Notes: generated from the letters alone by a model not told the origin. A stretch of DNA of 64,000 nucleotides from Methylococcus sp. Mc7 (GCF_019285515.1 NZ_CP079095.1:1116001-1180000), one strand, 5' to 3'; shown: positions 15,984 through 25,356, counted from the stretch's first letter. Made by a program: numbers and translations.

Positions 15984-17129
15984 ATGGACACCGCAGATTC
16001 GGTTTTCGGAGGACTCGTCTTCGTTTCCGCCGCTCTCTGGAGCATCATCCTGGCGCTGCCGTGGCTCCCCTGGCTCAACCGTGAAGTGCTGCGAACCGTG
16101 TCCGGCGGGCATTTCTACGATCTGGACGATGTGACGGTGGTGATCCCGGCGCGGGACGAAGTCGAGGTGATCGGGCAAACCCTGGCCGCGCTAAAGGATC
16201 AGGGCAGCGGTCTGCGCGTGGTGCTGGTCGACGACGGCTCGACGGACGGCACCGGCGAGGTGGCCGGGCACGTGGAAGGGCTGGCCCTTACCGTCCTGCG
16301 GAATGAGTCGCTGCCGCCGGGCTGGAGCGGGAAGCTGTGGGCGCTGGAACAGGGGGTGGCGCGGGTCGGCACCGAATACACGGTACTGCTGGATGCCGAT
16401 ATCCTGCTGCAGCCGGGCGTACTGGGCGCACTGCGGGAAAAGATGCGCAGCGAGGGCATCCAGTTCGCGTCCCTGATGGCCTCGCTGCGGATGGAGAACT
16501 TCTGGGAAAGGCTGCTGATGCCGGCCTTCGTCTATTTCTTCAAGATGCTGTACCCGTTCGCCTTGGCCAATTCGCCGGACCGCCGCTTCGCCGCGGCGGC
16601 GGGTGGCTGCATCATGCTGGAAACCCGGCTGCTGGAACGGATCGGCGGGTTTGCCGCGATCCACGGCGCGCTCATCGACGACTGCACCCTGGCGAAAAAG
16701 GTGAAGGCGACGGGCGCGAGGACCTGGATCGGACTGTCGCGCGAGGTGGTGAGCCTGCGCCGCTACGACACCTTGGCCGACGTGTGGGACATGGTCGCCC
16801 GCACCGCCTTCACCCAGTTGCGCTATTCAGCCTGGCTGCTGGCGCTGTGCACGCTGCTCATGCTGATCCTGTTCTGGCTGCCGCCGGCGGGCCTGTTCGC
16901 ATCCGGATACGGGGTAACGCTCGCCGCCGGATGGGCGGTGCTGCTGATGGCGGGCACTTATGTACCCACCCTGCGCTTCTATGGCAGAAGCGCGGCCTGG
17001 GGGTTGCTGATGCCCGTCATCGCGGGAGCTTATCTGGCCATGACCTGGAGTTCGGCGCTGCGCTACTGGCGCGGCGAGCGGAGCCGCTGGAAAGGACGCG
17101 TCTACTCGAGCGAAGACGAAACCGGCTGA
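15984..17129 (+). CDS. hpnB: Hopene-associated family 2 glycosyltransferase HpnB
   Basis: 381 residues. An N-terminal membrane segment (residues 8-30) is followed by a GT-A fold: VTVVIPARDE, VLVDDGSTDGT, the DxD motif LLDADILL and the acceptor region GALIDDCTLAKK, then three to four C-terminal helices and the family ending WKGRVYSS. Length and ending match HpnB of hopanoid producers. It is thought to glycosylate a hopanoid or related lipid at the membrane, though its exact reaction is not settled. Its 3' end overlaps the convergent DUF2127 gene by 28 bp. No other hpn gene is in the window. Confidence 0.85.
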   Translation: MDTADSVFGGLVFVSAALWSIILALPWLPWLNREVLRTVSGGHFYDLDDVTVVIPARDEVEVIGQTLAALKDQGSGLRVVLVDDGSTDGTGEVAGHVEGLALTVLRNESLPPGWSGKLWALEQGVARVGTEYTVLLDADILLQPGVLGALREKMRSEGIQFASLMASLRMENFWERLLMPAFVYFFKMLYPFALANSPDRRFAAAAGGCIMLETRLLERIGGFAAIHGALIDDCTLAKKVKATGARTWIGLSREVVSLRRYDTLADVWDMVARTAFTQLRYSAWLLALCTLLMLILFWLPPAGLFASGYGVTLAAGWAVLLMAGTYVPTLRFYGRSAAWGLLMPVIAGAYLAMTWSSALRYWRGERSRWKGRVYSSEDETG

Positions 17130-17587
17130 GGCGGCAAGCGGCTGCTCAGCCACAGCGCATAGCCCAGGTAACCGACCACGGCCAGGTTGATGCCCAGGGT
17201 CGAGAGCTTGAGCCAGGACACGCCTTCGGCCAGTTCGTAGAGCTCGAAAGGAATGTAGATGCCGCCGCTGGCCACGCCGAACCATTCGGCCCAGCGCCGC
17301 TCGCGCCACAAGCCATAGGCCTCGATGAAGCGCAGCGCGGCATAGCCGAACGCCAGGGCGGCCAGCCCCCAGAGCCGCTGGTCCGACAGGTTCTCCAGCA
17401 GATCGAGAAAAATCCGGGGATAGCGGCTGGCCAGGTTGAGGTGGGTATGCCGCACCAGTTCGTCGACGACGGGCTCCAACCCGTGATGCAGCAGCTCGAC
17501 CACCCCGAAGCCGGCCAGGAGCACGACGATGCCTTTGGCGGCTTCCATTGCGGCGACGACGCGGACACCGTGCATGCCCTGCGTCAT
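17102..17587 (-). CDS. DUF2127 membrane protein
   Basis: 161 residues with about four hydrophobic helices (KGIVVLLAGFGV; RLWGLAALAFGYAALRFIEAYGLW; FGVASGGIYIPFELYEL; LGINLAVVGYLGYALWL). The conserved core WAEWFGVxSGGIYIPFELYEL is the DUF2127 signature. Function unknown. The start ATG overlaps the stop of the YkvA-like gene (ATGA), so the two are translated together. Tail-to-tail with hpnB. Confidence 0.7.
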   Translation of the reverse strand: MTQGMHGVRVVAAMEAAKGIVVLLAGFGVVELLHHGLEPVVDELVRHTHLNLASRYPRIFLDLLENLSDQRLWGLAALAFGYAALRFIEAYGLWRERRWAEWFGVASGGIYIPFELYELAEGVSWLKLSTLGINLAVVGYLGYALWLSSRLPPQPVSSSLE

Positions 17588-18021
17588 GAAGCCTCCGCCG
17601 CATCGGTCGCCGCCACGGCCTCCCCCTGTTCGAGTTCCCAGCGGCGGAAATCTTCGAGGTCGGACTTCACCTGCCTGAAGGTCCAGGCCAGCAGGGCGGC
17701 ATCGTCGGCGAAACCGAGGCTCAGGATGAAATCCGGGATCAGGTCCACCGGCATCACGAAATAGACCACGGCGGCGACGATCAGGCTGAGGCTCTGCCAA
17801 GGCAGGGAATACCGCCGCTGGCCACAGGCTTTCAACAGCCGCAGGGAGGCCAGGAGAGAATCGCGCACCTCGCTCAGCGGCCCCTTTTTTGCCTCGGCCT
17901 TCCGGGATGCCCTGTCCAAAAGCGACGAGAGTTTTCCGGGATCGCTTGCGTATTCGTTCGCCTTGGATCGCGCCTTGGCGAACGCCGCACTGTCGTGGAC
18001 GGTCTTTTCGGTGAGTATCAT
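17584..18021 (-). CDS. YkvA-family (DUF1232) protein
   Basis: 145 residues from ATG 18021, with GAGG upstream; a longer frame exists but has no ribosome site. The C-terminal half holds the DUF1232 core: YFVMPVDLIPDFILSLGFADDAALLAW, a membrane-associated helix pair with the PxDLIPD motif. N-terminal half is charged and helical. Function is not known. ATGA-coupled to the DUF2127 gene. Confidence 0.75.
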   Translation of the reverse strand: MILTEKTVHDSAAFAKARSKANEYASDPGKLSSLLDRASRKAEAKKGPLSEVRDSLLASLRLLKACGQRRYSLPWQSLSLIVAAVVYFVMPVDLIPDFILSLGFADDAALLAWTFRQVKSDLEDFRRWELEQGEAVAATDAAEAS

Positions 18022-18116
18022 CGGTTCGCCCTCTTGCGCGGCGGTCCCGGCTTGACAAGGCCTGAGCCCAGGAGCATCGTTCCCCGCCACTTAGGTTTTT
18101 CCAGATTCTACCCCCG

Positions 18117-19514
18117 ATGAACGACCAGAACACCGGCCTGCGCGTGGAATGGGATCCCGCTATGATCCGCAAATACGACCGCAGCGGTCCGCGCTACACG
18201 TCCTATCCCACCGCCGACCGCTTCGTGCCGAGCTTCAACGCCGCGCGCTACGAGGAATGGCTGCACCGGCGCGCTGCCCAGCAGAATCCTTCGCCGCTGT
18301 CGCTGTATTTCCACATCCCCTTCTGCCAGACGGTCTGCTTCTACTGTGCCTGCAACAAGATCGTGACCGCCAACCGCGAGCACGCCGGCAAGTACATCGA
18401 CTACCTGGAAAAGGAAATCGAACTGCAGGCAAGGCATCTGGGGCGGCATCGGGAAGTCCGCCAACTGCACTGGGGCGGCGGCACGCCGACCTTCCTGAAC
18501 CACGAACAGATGCGCCGGCTGATGCAGGCCACGCGCGAGCACTTCGAGCTGGCCGAGGGCGAATATTCGATCGAGATCGACCCGCGTAAGGTGGACGAGG
18601 CCACCATCGCCCTGCTGCGCGAAATCGGCTTCAACCGGATGAGCTTAGGGGTGCAGGACTTCGACCCCGAGGTGCAGAAGTCCGTCAACCGCATCCAGAG
18701 CGAGGCGGAAACATTGCGCGTCCTCGATGCCGCCCGCGCCGAAGGTTTCTGCTCGGTCAGCATCGACCTGATCTACGGCCTGCCCAAGCAGTCGGTGAGC
18801 GGCTTCCGCCACACTCTCGACCGCATCCTGGCCGCCGATCCGGACCGGATTTCGCTCTACAACTACGCCCACCTGCCGCATCTGTTCAAGCCGCAGCGCC
18901 AGATCCGCGACGAAGACCTGCCCAGCGCCGACACCAAGCTGGAAATCCTGCAAAACGCGATCGCCCACCTGACCGGCGCCGGCTATATCTATATAGGCAT
19001 GGACCATTTCGCCAAGGCGGACAACGAGCTGAACCTGGCCCAGCGCGAAGGCCGGTTGCAGCGCAACTTTCAGGGCTACTCGACCCACGCCGACTGCGAC
19101 ATGGTCGCCATGGGCGTCACCGCCATCGGCAAGGTCGGTCCCAGCTACAGCCAGAACTTCCGCACGCTGGAGGACTACTATGCCCGGCTCGACCAGGGCA
19201 TCCTGCCCATCATGCGGGGATTGGAATGCGATGACGACGACCTGCTGCGGCGCGCCATCATCCAGGCCCTGATGTGCCAGTTCGAGCTGGACTTCGTCCG
19301 GCTCGGCCGGCAGCATGGGGTGGACTTCGCCCACTACTTCGCCACCGAACTCGGCGAGCTCGAACCGATGGCGGCGGACGGGCTGCTGGAACTGGCGCCG
19401 GACCGGCTTACTGTCACACCCAAGGGACGCCTCCTGATCCGCAACATCGCCATGGCGTTCGACCGCTACCTGCGCCAGGACCAGGAGCGGCGGGCTTATT
19501 CCAAGGTCATCTGA
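18117..19514 (+). CDS. hemN: Oxygen-independent coproporphyrinogen III dehydrogenase
   Basis: 465 residues, the usual HemN length. The radical SAM cluster motif is FCQTVCFYC, followed by AC (CxxxCxxC plus the extra HemN cysteine), then GGGTPTFL, SLGVQDFDPEVQK, SIDLIYGLPKQS and HADCDMVAMGVTAIG. It converts coproporphyrinogen III to protoporphyrinogen IX without oxygen in heme synthesis, with SAM and a 4Fe-4S cluster in the cytoplasm. Faces away from the ykvA-like gene. It would support heme supply to the many cytochromes at low oxygen. Confidence 0.95.
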   Translation: MNDQNTGLRVEWDPAMIRKYDRSGPRYTSYPTADRFVPSFNAARYEEWLHRRAAQQNPSPLSLYFHIPFCQTVCFYCACNKIVTANREHAGKYIDYLEKEIELQARHLGRHREVRQLHWGGGTPTFLNHEQMRRLMQATREHFELAEGEYSIEIDPRKVDEATIALLREIGFNRMSLGVQDFDPEVQKSVNRIQSEAETLRVLDAARAEGFCSVSIDLIYGLPKQSVSGFRHTLDRILAADPDRISLYNYAHLPHLFKPQRQIRDEDLPSADTKLEILQNAIAHLTGAGYIYIGMDHFAKADNELNLAQREGRLQRNFQGYSTHADCDMVAMGVTAIGKVGPSYSQNFRTLEDYYARLDQGILPIMRGLECDDDDLLRRAIIQALMCQFELDFVRLGRQHGVDFAHYFATELGELEPMAADGLLELAPDRLTVTPKGRLLIRNIAMAFDRYLRQDQERRAYSKVI

Positions 19515-19602
19515 CGCTCGATTCCGTCACACTTCGGGGTGGTATCATCAGGCCGGACCGTCTCCCTCACCCAAAGGGACAATACCGTAAGGTTAAGAAA
19601 GA

Positions 19603-19686
19603 CTTGTCGTTCCGGCAGGGAGTGCCAGAACCCAGAAGCCAGGGATGGCGAAAGCACTTCACGTCCATGTGACCTGGGTACCGGCA
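19603..19686. repeat. Dispersed repeat, copy 1
   Basis: 84 bp that align without gaps to 46569-46652; by hand, about 68 of 84 positions match. Shared blocks include TCGTTCCGGCA, GAAGCCA and ACGTCCATGTGACCTGG. It lies in the 271-bp gap between hemN and hoxH. No coding potential. Confidence 0.7.
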
Positions 19687-19785
19687 GTCCATGCCGGTAT
19701 GACGGCTTAACCTAGCGGCATTGCCCAAAGGAGGAGCACGGCATTCGCTGCGCGACTTTCACGTAAATGCCCGAAGGTGTGAACG

Positions 19786-21270
19786 ATGTACGACCATCTC
19801 GAGACCGCCGACCATCCGGAGAACCTGAAGCGCGTGGTCATCGACCCGGTGACCCGCGTCGAAGGCCACGGCAAGGTCACCCTCCTATTGGACGACGACA
19901 ACCACGTCCGCCAGGCCCGGCTCCACATCGTCGAATTCCGCGGCTTCGAACGCTTCATCCAGGGCCGCCCCTACTGGGAGCTGCCGGTGCTGGTCCAGCG
20001 GCTGTGCGGCATCTGCCCGGTGAGCCACCACCTCGCCGCGGCGAAAGCCATCGACCAAGTCGTCGGCGTGGACCGGCTCACGCCTGCCGCGGAAAAGCTG
20101 CGCCGGCTGATGCACTTCGGCCAGTTCCTGCAGTCGCACGCCCTGCATTTCTTCCACCTGGCGACGCCCGACCTCCTGTTCGGCTTCGACAGCCCGGCCG
20201 GTCGCCGCAACATCTTCGAGGTGCTGAAAGAGTATCCGGACGTGGGGCTGGAAGGCGTCCGCATGCGCAAATACGGCCAGGAGGTGATCCGGCTGATCTC
20301 CGGCAAGCGCATCCACGGCAGCGCCGCCATCCCCGGCGGGATGAACAAGGCCTTGACGGGGGAGGAAAGGGATTTCCTGCTCCAGGACATCGACACGGTC
20401 CTCGGCTGGTGCCGCAATGCGCTCGCGCTGATCCGCAAGGTCTACCTCGCCAACCGTGAGTATCACGAACGCTTCGGCCTGATCCGTTCCAATTTCATGG
20501 GGCTGATCCGCGACGACGGCGCTTTCGAAATCTACCACGGCGGCCTGCGGGCCAAGGACGCCTCCGGCCGGACGATCTTCGACAAGCTCGACTACCGGGG
20601 CTACACCGGCATGCTGCGCGAGGAAGTGCGGCCCTGGTCCTACATGAAATTCCCGTACATCGAAGCGCTGGGCAAGGAAGACGGCTGGTACCGGGTCGGA
20701 CCGCTGGCCCGCATCAACAACTGTGACTTCATCCCCACCCCCTTGGCCGAAGAGGCTCGGCAGGATTTCCTGGCCCAAGGCGCCGGCGGACCGGTGCACG
20801 GCTCGCTGGCCTTCCACTGGGCGAGGATGATCGAAACGCTGCACTGCGCCGAGAGCATCCGCGAACTGCTGCACGACCCGGAGCTGCTGGGCACCGACCT
20901 CGTCGTCCACGGCGAGCGCCGGCCGGAAGGCGTCGGCGTGATCGAGGCGCCGCGCGGCACCCTGTTCCACCATTACCAGGTCGACGAAAACGACCTGGTC
21001 ACCCGCGCCAACCTGATCGTCTCCACCACCCACAACAACCAGGCGATGAACGAGTCGATCCGCCAGGTGGCCGCCGAATACCTCGACGGCCGGACGATCA
21101 CGGAAGGGCTGCTGAACCACATCGAAGTCGCGATCCGCGCCTACGACCCCTGCCTGTCCTGCGCCACCCACGCGCTGGGCAAGATGCCGCTGGTCATCGA
21201 GCTGATGGACGCCGGCGGCGGGATGCTGGACCGTCTGCAAAAGCGGGCGGACGGCACGGTATCGCGCTGA
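19786..21270 (+). CDS. hoxH: [NiFe]-hydrogenase large subunit, HoxH-like (group 3d type)
   Basis: 494 residues. The N-terminal nickel motif is RLCGICPVSHHLAAAKA (C74, C77), typical of HoxH of NAD-reducing hydrogenases. The C-terminal motif is DPCLSCATHALGKMPL (C456, C459, H462). A 32-residue tail follows H462 and is expected to be removed by the protease encoded next. It would hold the NiFe(CN)2CO site that splits or forms H2. No small subunit (hoxY) or diaphorase genes (hoxFU) adjoin it: hemN lies upstream and ppa downstream. Partners must be elsewhere or absent. Confidence 0.9.
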   Translation: MYDHLETADHPENLKRVVIDPVTRVEGHGKVTLLLDDDNHVRQARLHIVEFRGFERFIQGRPYWELPVLVQRLCGICPVSHHLAAAKAIDQVVGVDRLTPAAEKLRRLMHFGQFLQSHALHFFHLATPDLLFGFDSPAGRRNIFEVLKEYPDVGLEGVRMRKYGQEVIRLISGKRIHGSAAIPGGMNKALTGEERDFLLQDIDTVLGWCRNALALIRKVYLANREYHERFGLIRSNFMGLIRDDGAFEIYHGGLRAKDASGRTIFDKLDYRGYTGMLREEVRPWSYMKFPYIEALGKEDGWYRVGPLARINNCDFIPTPLAEEARQDFLAQGAGGPVHGSLAFHWARMIETLHCAESIRELLHDPELLGTDLVVHGERRPEGVGVIEAPRGTLFHHYQVDENDLVTRANLIVSTTHNNQAMNESIRQVAAEYLDGRTITEGLLNHIEVAIRAYDPCLSCATHALGKMPLVIELMDAGGGMLDRLQKRADGTVSR

Positions 21271-21271
21271 G

Positions 21272-21754
21272 GTGGCGGGGCTGCTGATTTTCGGCTACGG
21301 CAACCCGAGCCGGGGTGACGACGCGCTCGGGTCGCGGTTCCTCGAAGCGCTGCAAGAACGCTTAATCGGCTCGCCAGGGGCGGACATCGAATTCCTGCAG
21401 GATTTCCAGCTCCAGATCGAGCACGCGCTCGACCTCGCCGGACGGGACCGGGTGCTGTTCGTGGACGCCCATGTCGGCTGCCCGCCGCCGTTCCGGTTCG
21501 AGCGGATCACGCCCCAGCGTGACGACAGCTACACCACCCACGCCGTCAGCCCGCAAGCCCTGCTGGAAGTCTACCGGCGCCTCAACAGTGAAGAACCGCC
21601 GCCCGCATATCTCCTGAGCATCCGCGGGGAGCGGTTCGGCCTGGGGGAGAGCCTGAGCCGGGCGGCGGAATCGAACCTGGACTCCGCGCTGCGTTTCGCC
21701 GAAGCGCTGGTCGGCGAAACGCCAGGCACCGGCTGGGATTCCCTTTCCCGTTGA
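21272..21754 (+). CDS. hoxW: Hydrogenase maturation protease, HoxW/HyaD-like
   Basis: 160 residues starting at GTG 21272, one base after hoxH. It carries the family's N-terminal motif GYGNPSRGDDALG with the nickel-sensing acidic residue, FVDAHVG in the middle, and YTTHAVSPQALL with the conserved histidine. It removes the C-terminal peptide of the hydrogenase large subunit after nickel insertion. Placement directly behind hoxH makes that its substrate. Confidence 0.85.
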   Translation: MAGLLIFGYGNPSRGDDALGSRFLEALQERLIGSPGADIEFLQDFQLQIEHALDLAGRDRVLFVDAHVGCPPPFRFERITPQRDDSYTTHAVSPQALLEVYRRLNSEEPPPAYLLSIRGERFGLGESLSRAAESNLDSALRFAEALVGETPGTGWDSLSR

Positions 21755-21760
21755 GCGGGG

Positions 21761-22309
21761 TCAGAAATACGGCTTTTCCTTGGCCTGATTGTAACGCTCG
21801 ATGCTGCTGGTGATTTCCAGCCGTGCCTCGTCGATGTCGCCCCAGCCGTTGATCTTCACCCACTTGCCCGGCTCGAGATCCTTGTAATGCTCGAAGAAAT
21901 GGGCGATCTGAGCCAGTTGCGGCTCGGGAATGTCGCGGTAGGACTTGACCTTGGAATACAGCGAAGAAAGCTTGTCGACCGGCACGGCCAGCACCTTGGC
22001 GTCACCGCCGGCCTCGTCCTCCATCTTCAGCACGCCGATCGGCCGGCAACGCACCACCGAACCGCTGAGCAGACGGCAGGGCGCGATCACCAGGACGTCG
22101 ACCGGATCGCCGTCCTCCGACAAGGAATGGGGGACGTAGCCGTAATTGCACGGATACTGCATCGCCGTGCCCATGAAACGGTCCACGAACAGCGCCCCGG
22201 TTTCCTTGTCGACCTCGTACTTGACCGGATCGCTGAACGCCGGGATCTCGATGACGACGTGGATGTCCTCGGGCACCTGCCTGCCGGAACTGACTTTCAT
22301 CAAAGCCAT
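21761..22309 (-). CDS. ppa: Inorganic pyrophosphatase, family I
   Basis: 182 residues, close to the bacterial family I length. The active-site signature [11 protein letters not shown] is present, with [11 protein letters not shown] upstream and [17 protein letters not shown] near the C-terminus. It hydrolyses PPi to phosphate with Mg2+ in the cytoplasm. ATG 22309 with a second in-frame Met at codon 4. Tail-to-tail with hoxW, 6 bp apart. Confidence 0.95.
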   Translation of the reverse strand: MALMKVSSGRQVPEDIHVVIEIPAFSDPVKYEVDKETGALFVDRFMGTAMQYPCNYGYVPHSLSEDGDPVDVLVIAPCRLLSGSVVRCRPIGVLKMEDEAGGDAKVLAVPVDKLSSLYSKVKSYRDIPEPQLAQIAHFFEHYKDLEPGKWVKINGWGDIDEARLEITSSIERYNQAKEKPYF

Positions 22310-22763
22310 GACTTCTCTCCAGAAATGAGCAAATAACTCATTATATCAGTCAGGAAAAGCGATGATGGCGGCAAAAACCATGGGTGGGTCGCTCGATGCC
22401 GTCAGCCAAACGTGGCTCAACAGGGGCAGCGCAGTGTCGCATGCTCACGACGGCATGCATGATCCCAAGGCTACCTCTGCGGCGATCGAGACTTGCAGCA
22501 AATAGGAGTAATCGTCCCCAGAGGTTCGCAACTTGATGATTTTCCTTGATACGGCTCGTATGGGCACGTATGACGGTCTGCTGAAATGAGGATTCGGACG
22601 CTGTTTCCATGACAGCGGCATGACCAATGCTTGCACAACAGGTGGAACATAAATCCCCGTCGCAGGCTCAAACCTTCGAGCCCAATCCGGGTCAGCGACT
22701 TGCCCGCGATGGTGGACCCATGCTCGGCACCGACAACACCGACACTTCAAAAGGGGACTTCCC
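22310..22763. other. 454-bp divergent intergenic region
   Basis: Between ppa (minus) and the cellulase gene (plus). No gene is supported in either strand. A GAG-N7-CTC pair lies near the ppa start (about 22326-22338). The promoters of both flanking genes must be here but I could not place convincing boxes. Confidence 0.4.
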
Positions 22764-24662
22764 ATGAAAAGCCTTAATAACAAAAACCTTCTATTGCTCG
22801 CCCTGCTCCAAACTCCCGGCTGGACCCATGCCTATTCCGTGGATAACGGGAACGTCTACGACGGCAACGGCCAAGCCGTGCAGTTGCGCGGACTCAACTG
22901 GTTCGGCTTCGAAACCGCGGACCACATTGCTCACGGCCTGTGGGCGCGCAACTGGAAGGACATGATCGCCCAGATGAAATCCCTGGGGTTCAACGCCGTG
23001 CGGCTGCCGGTCTGCCCGGCTACGCTCGAAGGCGTCGCCGTCAACAACTTCAATTCGACGCTGAATCCCGATCTCTCCGGCAAGAATTCGCTGCAAGTCC
23101 TGGATGCCGTCATCGCCGAATTCGATCACCAAGGGTTTTACATCCTGCTCGACCATCACCGGCTCGACTGCAACGACGGTATATCGGAACTTTGGTACAG
23201 CCCGGCCTACACCGAGCAGCAGTGGATCGGCGACTTGAGCTTCATGGCGAACCGCTACAAGTCCCTTCCCCATTTCCTGGGTATCGACCTGAAGAACGAA
23301 CCGCACGGCGCCGCCACCTGGGGCACCGGCAACGTCGCCACCGACTGGAACAGCGCGGCGGAGAAAGCCGCCGCGGCGGTGCTCGCCGCCGCGCCGGACG
23401 TGCTGGTATTCGTGGAGGGCGTCCAGGAAAACCCTTCCTGCAGCGGCAGGATCGACCATTGGTGGGGCGGCAATCTGGAACCCCTGGCCTGCCATCCCCT
23501 GACCATCCCGGCGAACCGCTTGGTGCTGTCGCCCCATGTCTACGGGCCGGACGTCTACGCCCAGCCGTATTTCGCCGCTTCCGACTTCCCGGCCAATATG
23601 CCGGCCATCTGGAACGCCCATTTTGGCCAGTTCAAAGACGAGGGCTACACCATCGCCATCGGGGAGACCGGCGGCAAATACGGCCACGGCGGCGATGCCA
23701 AAGACAAGGTGTTCCAGAACGCCCTGGTCGATTACCTCGTCGGCAAAGACATCAGGCATTTGTTCTACTGGGCTTGGAATCCCAACAGCGGGGACACCGG
23801 CGGAATCCTCCAGGACGATTGGACCCATGTCTGGCAGGACAAGGTCGACCTGCTGAGCCGCTTGTGGGGTGCTGCGACGCCCTCGCCGACGCCATCGCCG
23901 ACTCCCACACCTGCGCCGGCTCCCGCCTGTGCGGACGGAATCGACAACGACGGCGACGGAGCCACCGACTATCCCGCCGATCCCGGCTGCTCCTCTGCCG
24001 CCGACACCGACGAATCCAACCCGGTCACTACGCCTGCGGAGCAGAGTCTCCCGGCTAAGCTGACGGTCAGCTCCGACTGGGGCACGGGCTATTGCACCGA
24101 CGTCGCGGTGACCAACGGCACTTCCACCACGGTGAAATGGAGGACCTCTTTCGCCGTACAGGGAACGATCAACAACCTGTGGAACGCGGCTTACACTCAG
24201 ACAGGAAGCCAAGTCGACGCCTCCGGCCTCGCCTGGAACGAAACGCTCCAGGCCGGCGCCACCGCCACTTTTGGATTCTGTGCCGACCGGCCCGCCCCCA
24301 CGGCGGCATGTGCCGACGGTGTCGATAATGATGGCGATGGCCTCAGCGATTATCCGGCCGATCCGGGTTGCACCTCCGCCGCCGACACCGATGAAACCAA
24401 TCCGGCCGCAGGCGGCCTGAAGACGACGCTGACCGTTCAATCGGATTGGGGCGCGGGCTATTGCGCTCAGGTCGACGTCCGCAACTCCGGTTCGGCACCG
24501 ATCGTCTGGCAAGTCAGCCTCGCCATCGAAGGCACCATCGACAATCTCTGGAATGCCGTCTACACCCAGTCCGGAAACCTGCTAACCGCGAGCGGCGTCG
24601 ACTGGAACAAGACGGTACCCGCCAACGGTACGGTTCAGTTCGGATTCTGCGCCGTGCGTTGA
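22764..24662 (+). CDS. Secreted GH5 endoglucanase (cellulase) with two Cys-rich linkers and two CBM2-like modules
   Basis: 632 residues with AAGGGGA before ATG. A signal peptide covers about residues 1-23. The GH5 catalytic domain (about 24-370) has RGLNWFGFET, the acid/base glutamate in DLKNEP (E179) and the nucleophile in IGETGG (E301). A Pro/Thr-Ser linker leads to two copies of a cysteine-flanked acidic motif (CADGIDNDGDG...YPADPGC; about 392-415 and 515-540) resembling calcium-binding DxDxDG loops. Each copy precedes an about 80-residue beta module (about 430-508 and 553-632) with conserved SDWGxGYC, INNLWNAxYTQ and FGFCA. These resemble family 2 cellulose-binding modules. Secreted degradation of beta-glucan is likely. 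Confidence 0.85.
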   Translation: MKSLNNKNLLLLALLQTPGWTHAYSVDNGNVYDGNGQAVQLRGLNWFGFETADHIAHGLWARNWKDMIAQMKSLGFNAVRLPVCPATLEGVAVNNFNSTLNPDLSGKNSLQVLDAVIAEFDHQGFYILLDHHRLDCNDGISELWYSPAYTEQQWIGDLSFMANRYKSLPHFLGIDLKNEPHGAATWGTGNVATDWNSAAEKAAAAVLAAAPDVLVFVEGVQENPSCSGRIDHWWGGNLEPLACHPLTIPANRLVLSPHVYGPDVYAQPYFAASDFPANMPAIWNAHFGQFKDEGYTIAIGETGGKYGHGGDAKDKVFQNALVDYLVGKDIRHLFYWAWNPNSGDTGGILQDDWTHVWQDKVDLLSRLWGAATPSPTPSPTPTPAPAPACADGIDNDGDGATDYPADPGCSSAADTDESNPVTTPAEQSLPAKLTVSSDWGTGYCTDVAVTNGTSTTVKWRTSFAVQGTINNLWNAAYTQTGSQVDASGLAWNETLQAGATATFGFCADRPAPTAACADGVDNDGDGLSDYPADPGCTSAADTDETNPAAGGLKTTLTVQSDWGAGYCAQVDVRNSGSAPIVWQVSLAIEGTIDNLWNAVYTQSGNLLTASGVDWNKTVPANGTVQFGFCAVR

Positions 24663-24694
24663 AGCCGGAAGGAGGGGGCCTCGCCCGGTCTGTT

Positions 24695-24724
24695 CCCGAG
24701 GGGACTTGGAGTCCCCTCGGGTTT
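24695..24724 (+). terminator. Strong intrinsic terminator after the cellulase gene
   Basis: Perfect 12-bp stem CCCGAGGGGACT / AGTCCCCTCGGG with a TGG loop and TTT after it. It starts 32 bp beyond the cellulase stop and also separates it from the convergent NTF2-like gene. Confidence 0.85.
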
Positions 24725-24753
24725 CGCAATACGCTGGTGCTCTTGGAAAAACG

Positions 24754-25356
24754 CTAAGCGCCGAACAGGACGATGCGGGCCATCGCGTAATACCCTTTGA
24801 GCCTGGCGAACACGCCGGGCACCGGATGCAAGGGATGAACGCCGGGCATCGCCTGGCCTTTCGCCAGCCTGGCGATCTTGCGCCTCACCGGCGCGTCGAG
24901 CTGGCCGTTGGCCGCCAGTTCCATGAACAACGCCTTGACGTTGCCCAGGTCGAAGAAATCGCGCTGCCAGCTCCATTGGTAGTCGCCGCCGTAGCGGAAC
25001 CACGAGCCGCCGAGCCCGGCGACCTCGTAATGGCTGCCGTCCGGCCGCCGGGCCGGGGACACCTGGCGCCAGAAGCCGATGACCTCGCCCTGTGCCTCGT
25101 CGATCAGTACGTGGTCGTACGGGTAGCGCCATTGCTCGAAACCCTCCATGTGGAAGCCGAGCGCCCAGTCCATGATCTGCTGCCGTCCGCGGGCCAGGAA
25201 CTCCTGGTCCGGCCCCATGTTCCAGCCGTATTCGGCGTCCTCGGTGTACATCGCGCCGAGCGATCGGATCCAGTCGCCGGCCCGCTCCGCGTCACGATTG
25301 GCGGCCAGCCAACGCGAAACCATTTCTTCCAGCTCGGCTCGGGGGTAGGCGGGCAT
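24754..25356 (-). CDS. NTF2-like/SnoaL-fold protein
   Basis: 200 residues from ATG 25356 with GAGGA upstream. The N-terminal two thirds look like a cone-shaped NTF2 fold: a helical start (ELEEMVSRWLAANRDAERAGDW), LGAMYTEDAEYGWNMGPDQEFLARGRQQI, and strand-rich DEAQGEVIGFWRQVSPARRPDG and SWFRYGGDYQWSWQRDFFD. Many NTF2-like proteins bind small hydrophobic ligands or act as isomerases. No catalytic residues can be assigned here. The role is unknown; it ends the lipA side of this block, on the same strand. Confidence 0.6.
   Translation of the reverse strand: MPAYPRAELEEMVSRWLAANRDAERAGDWIRSLGAMYTEDAEYGWNMGPDQEFLARGRQQIMDWALGFHMEGFEQWRYPYDHVLIDEAQGEVIGFWRQVSPARRPDGSHYEVAGLGGSWFRYGGDYQWSWQRDFFDLGNVKALFMELAANGQLDAPVRRKIARLAKGQAMPGVHPLHPVPGVFARLKGYYAMARIVLFGA

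Noticed and set aside
17588-18172. Longer N-terminal extension of the DUF2127 gene
   Set aside because: The extra residues overlap the YkvA-like gene in another frame; the ATGA junction gives a natural start at 17587.
22350-22783. Minus-strand frames in the ppa-cellulase gap
   Set aside because: Cysteine- and arginine-rich reverse translations with no conserved pattern; one runs into the cellulase start.
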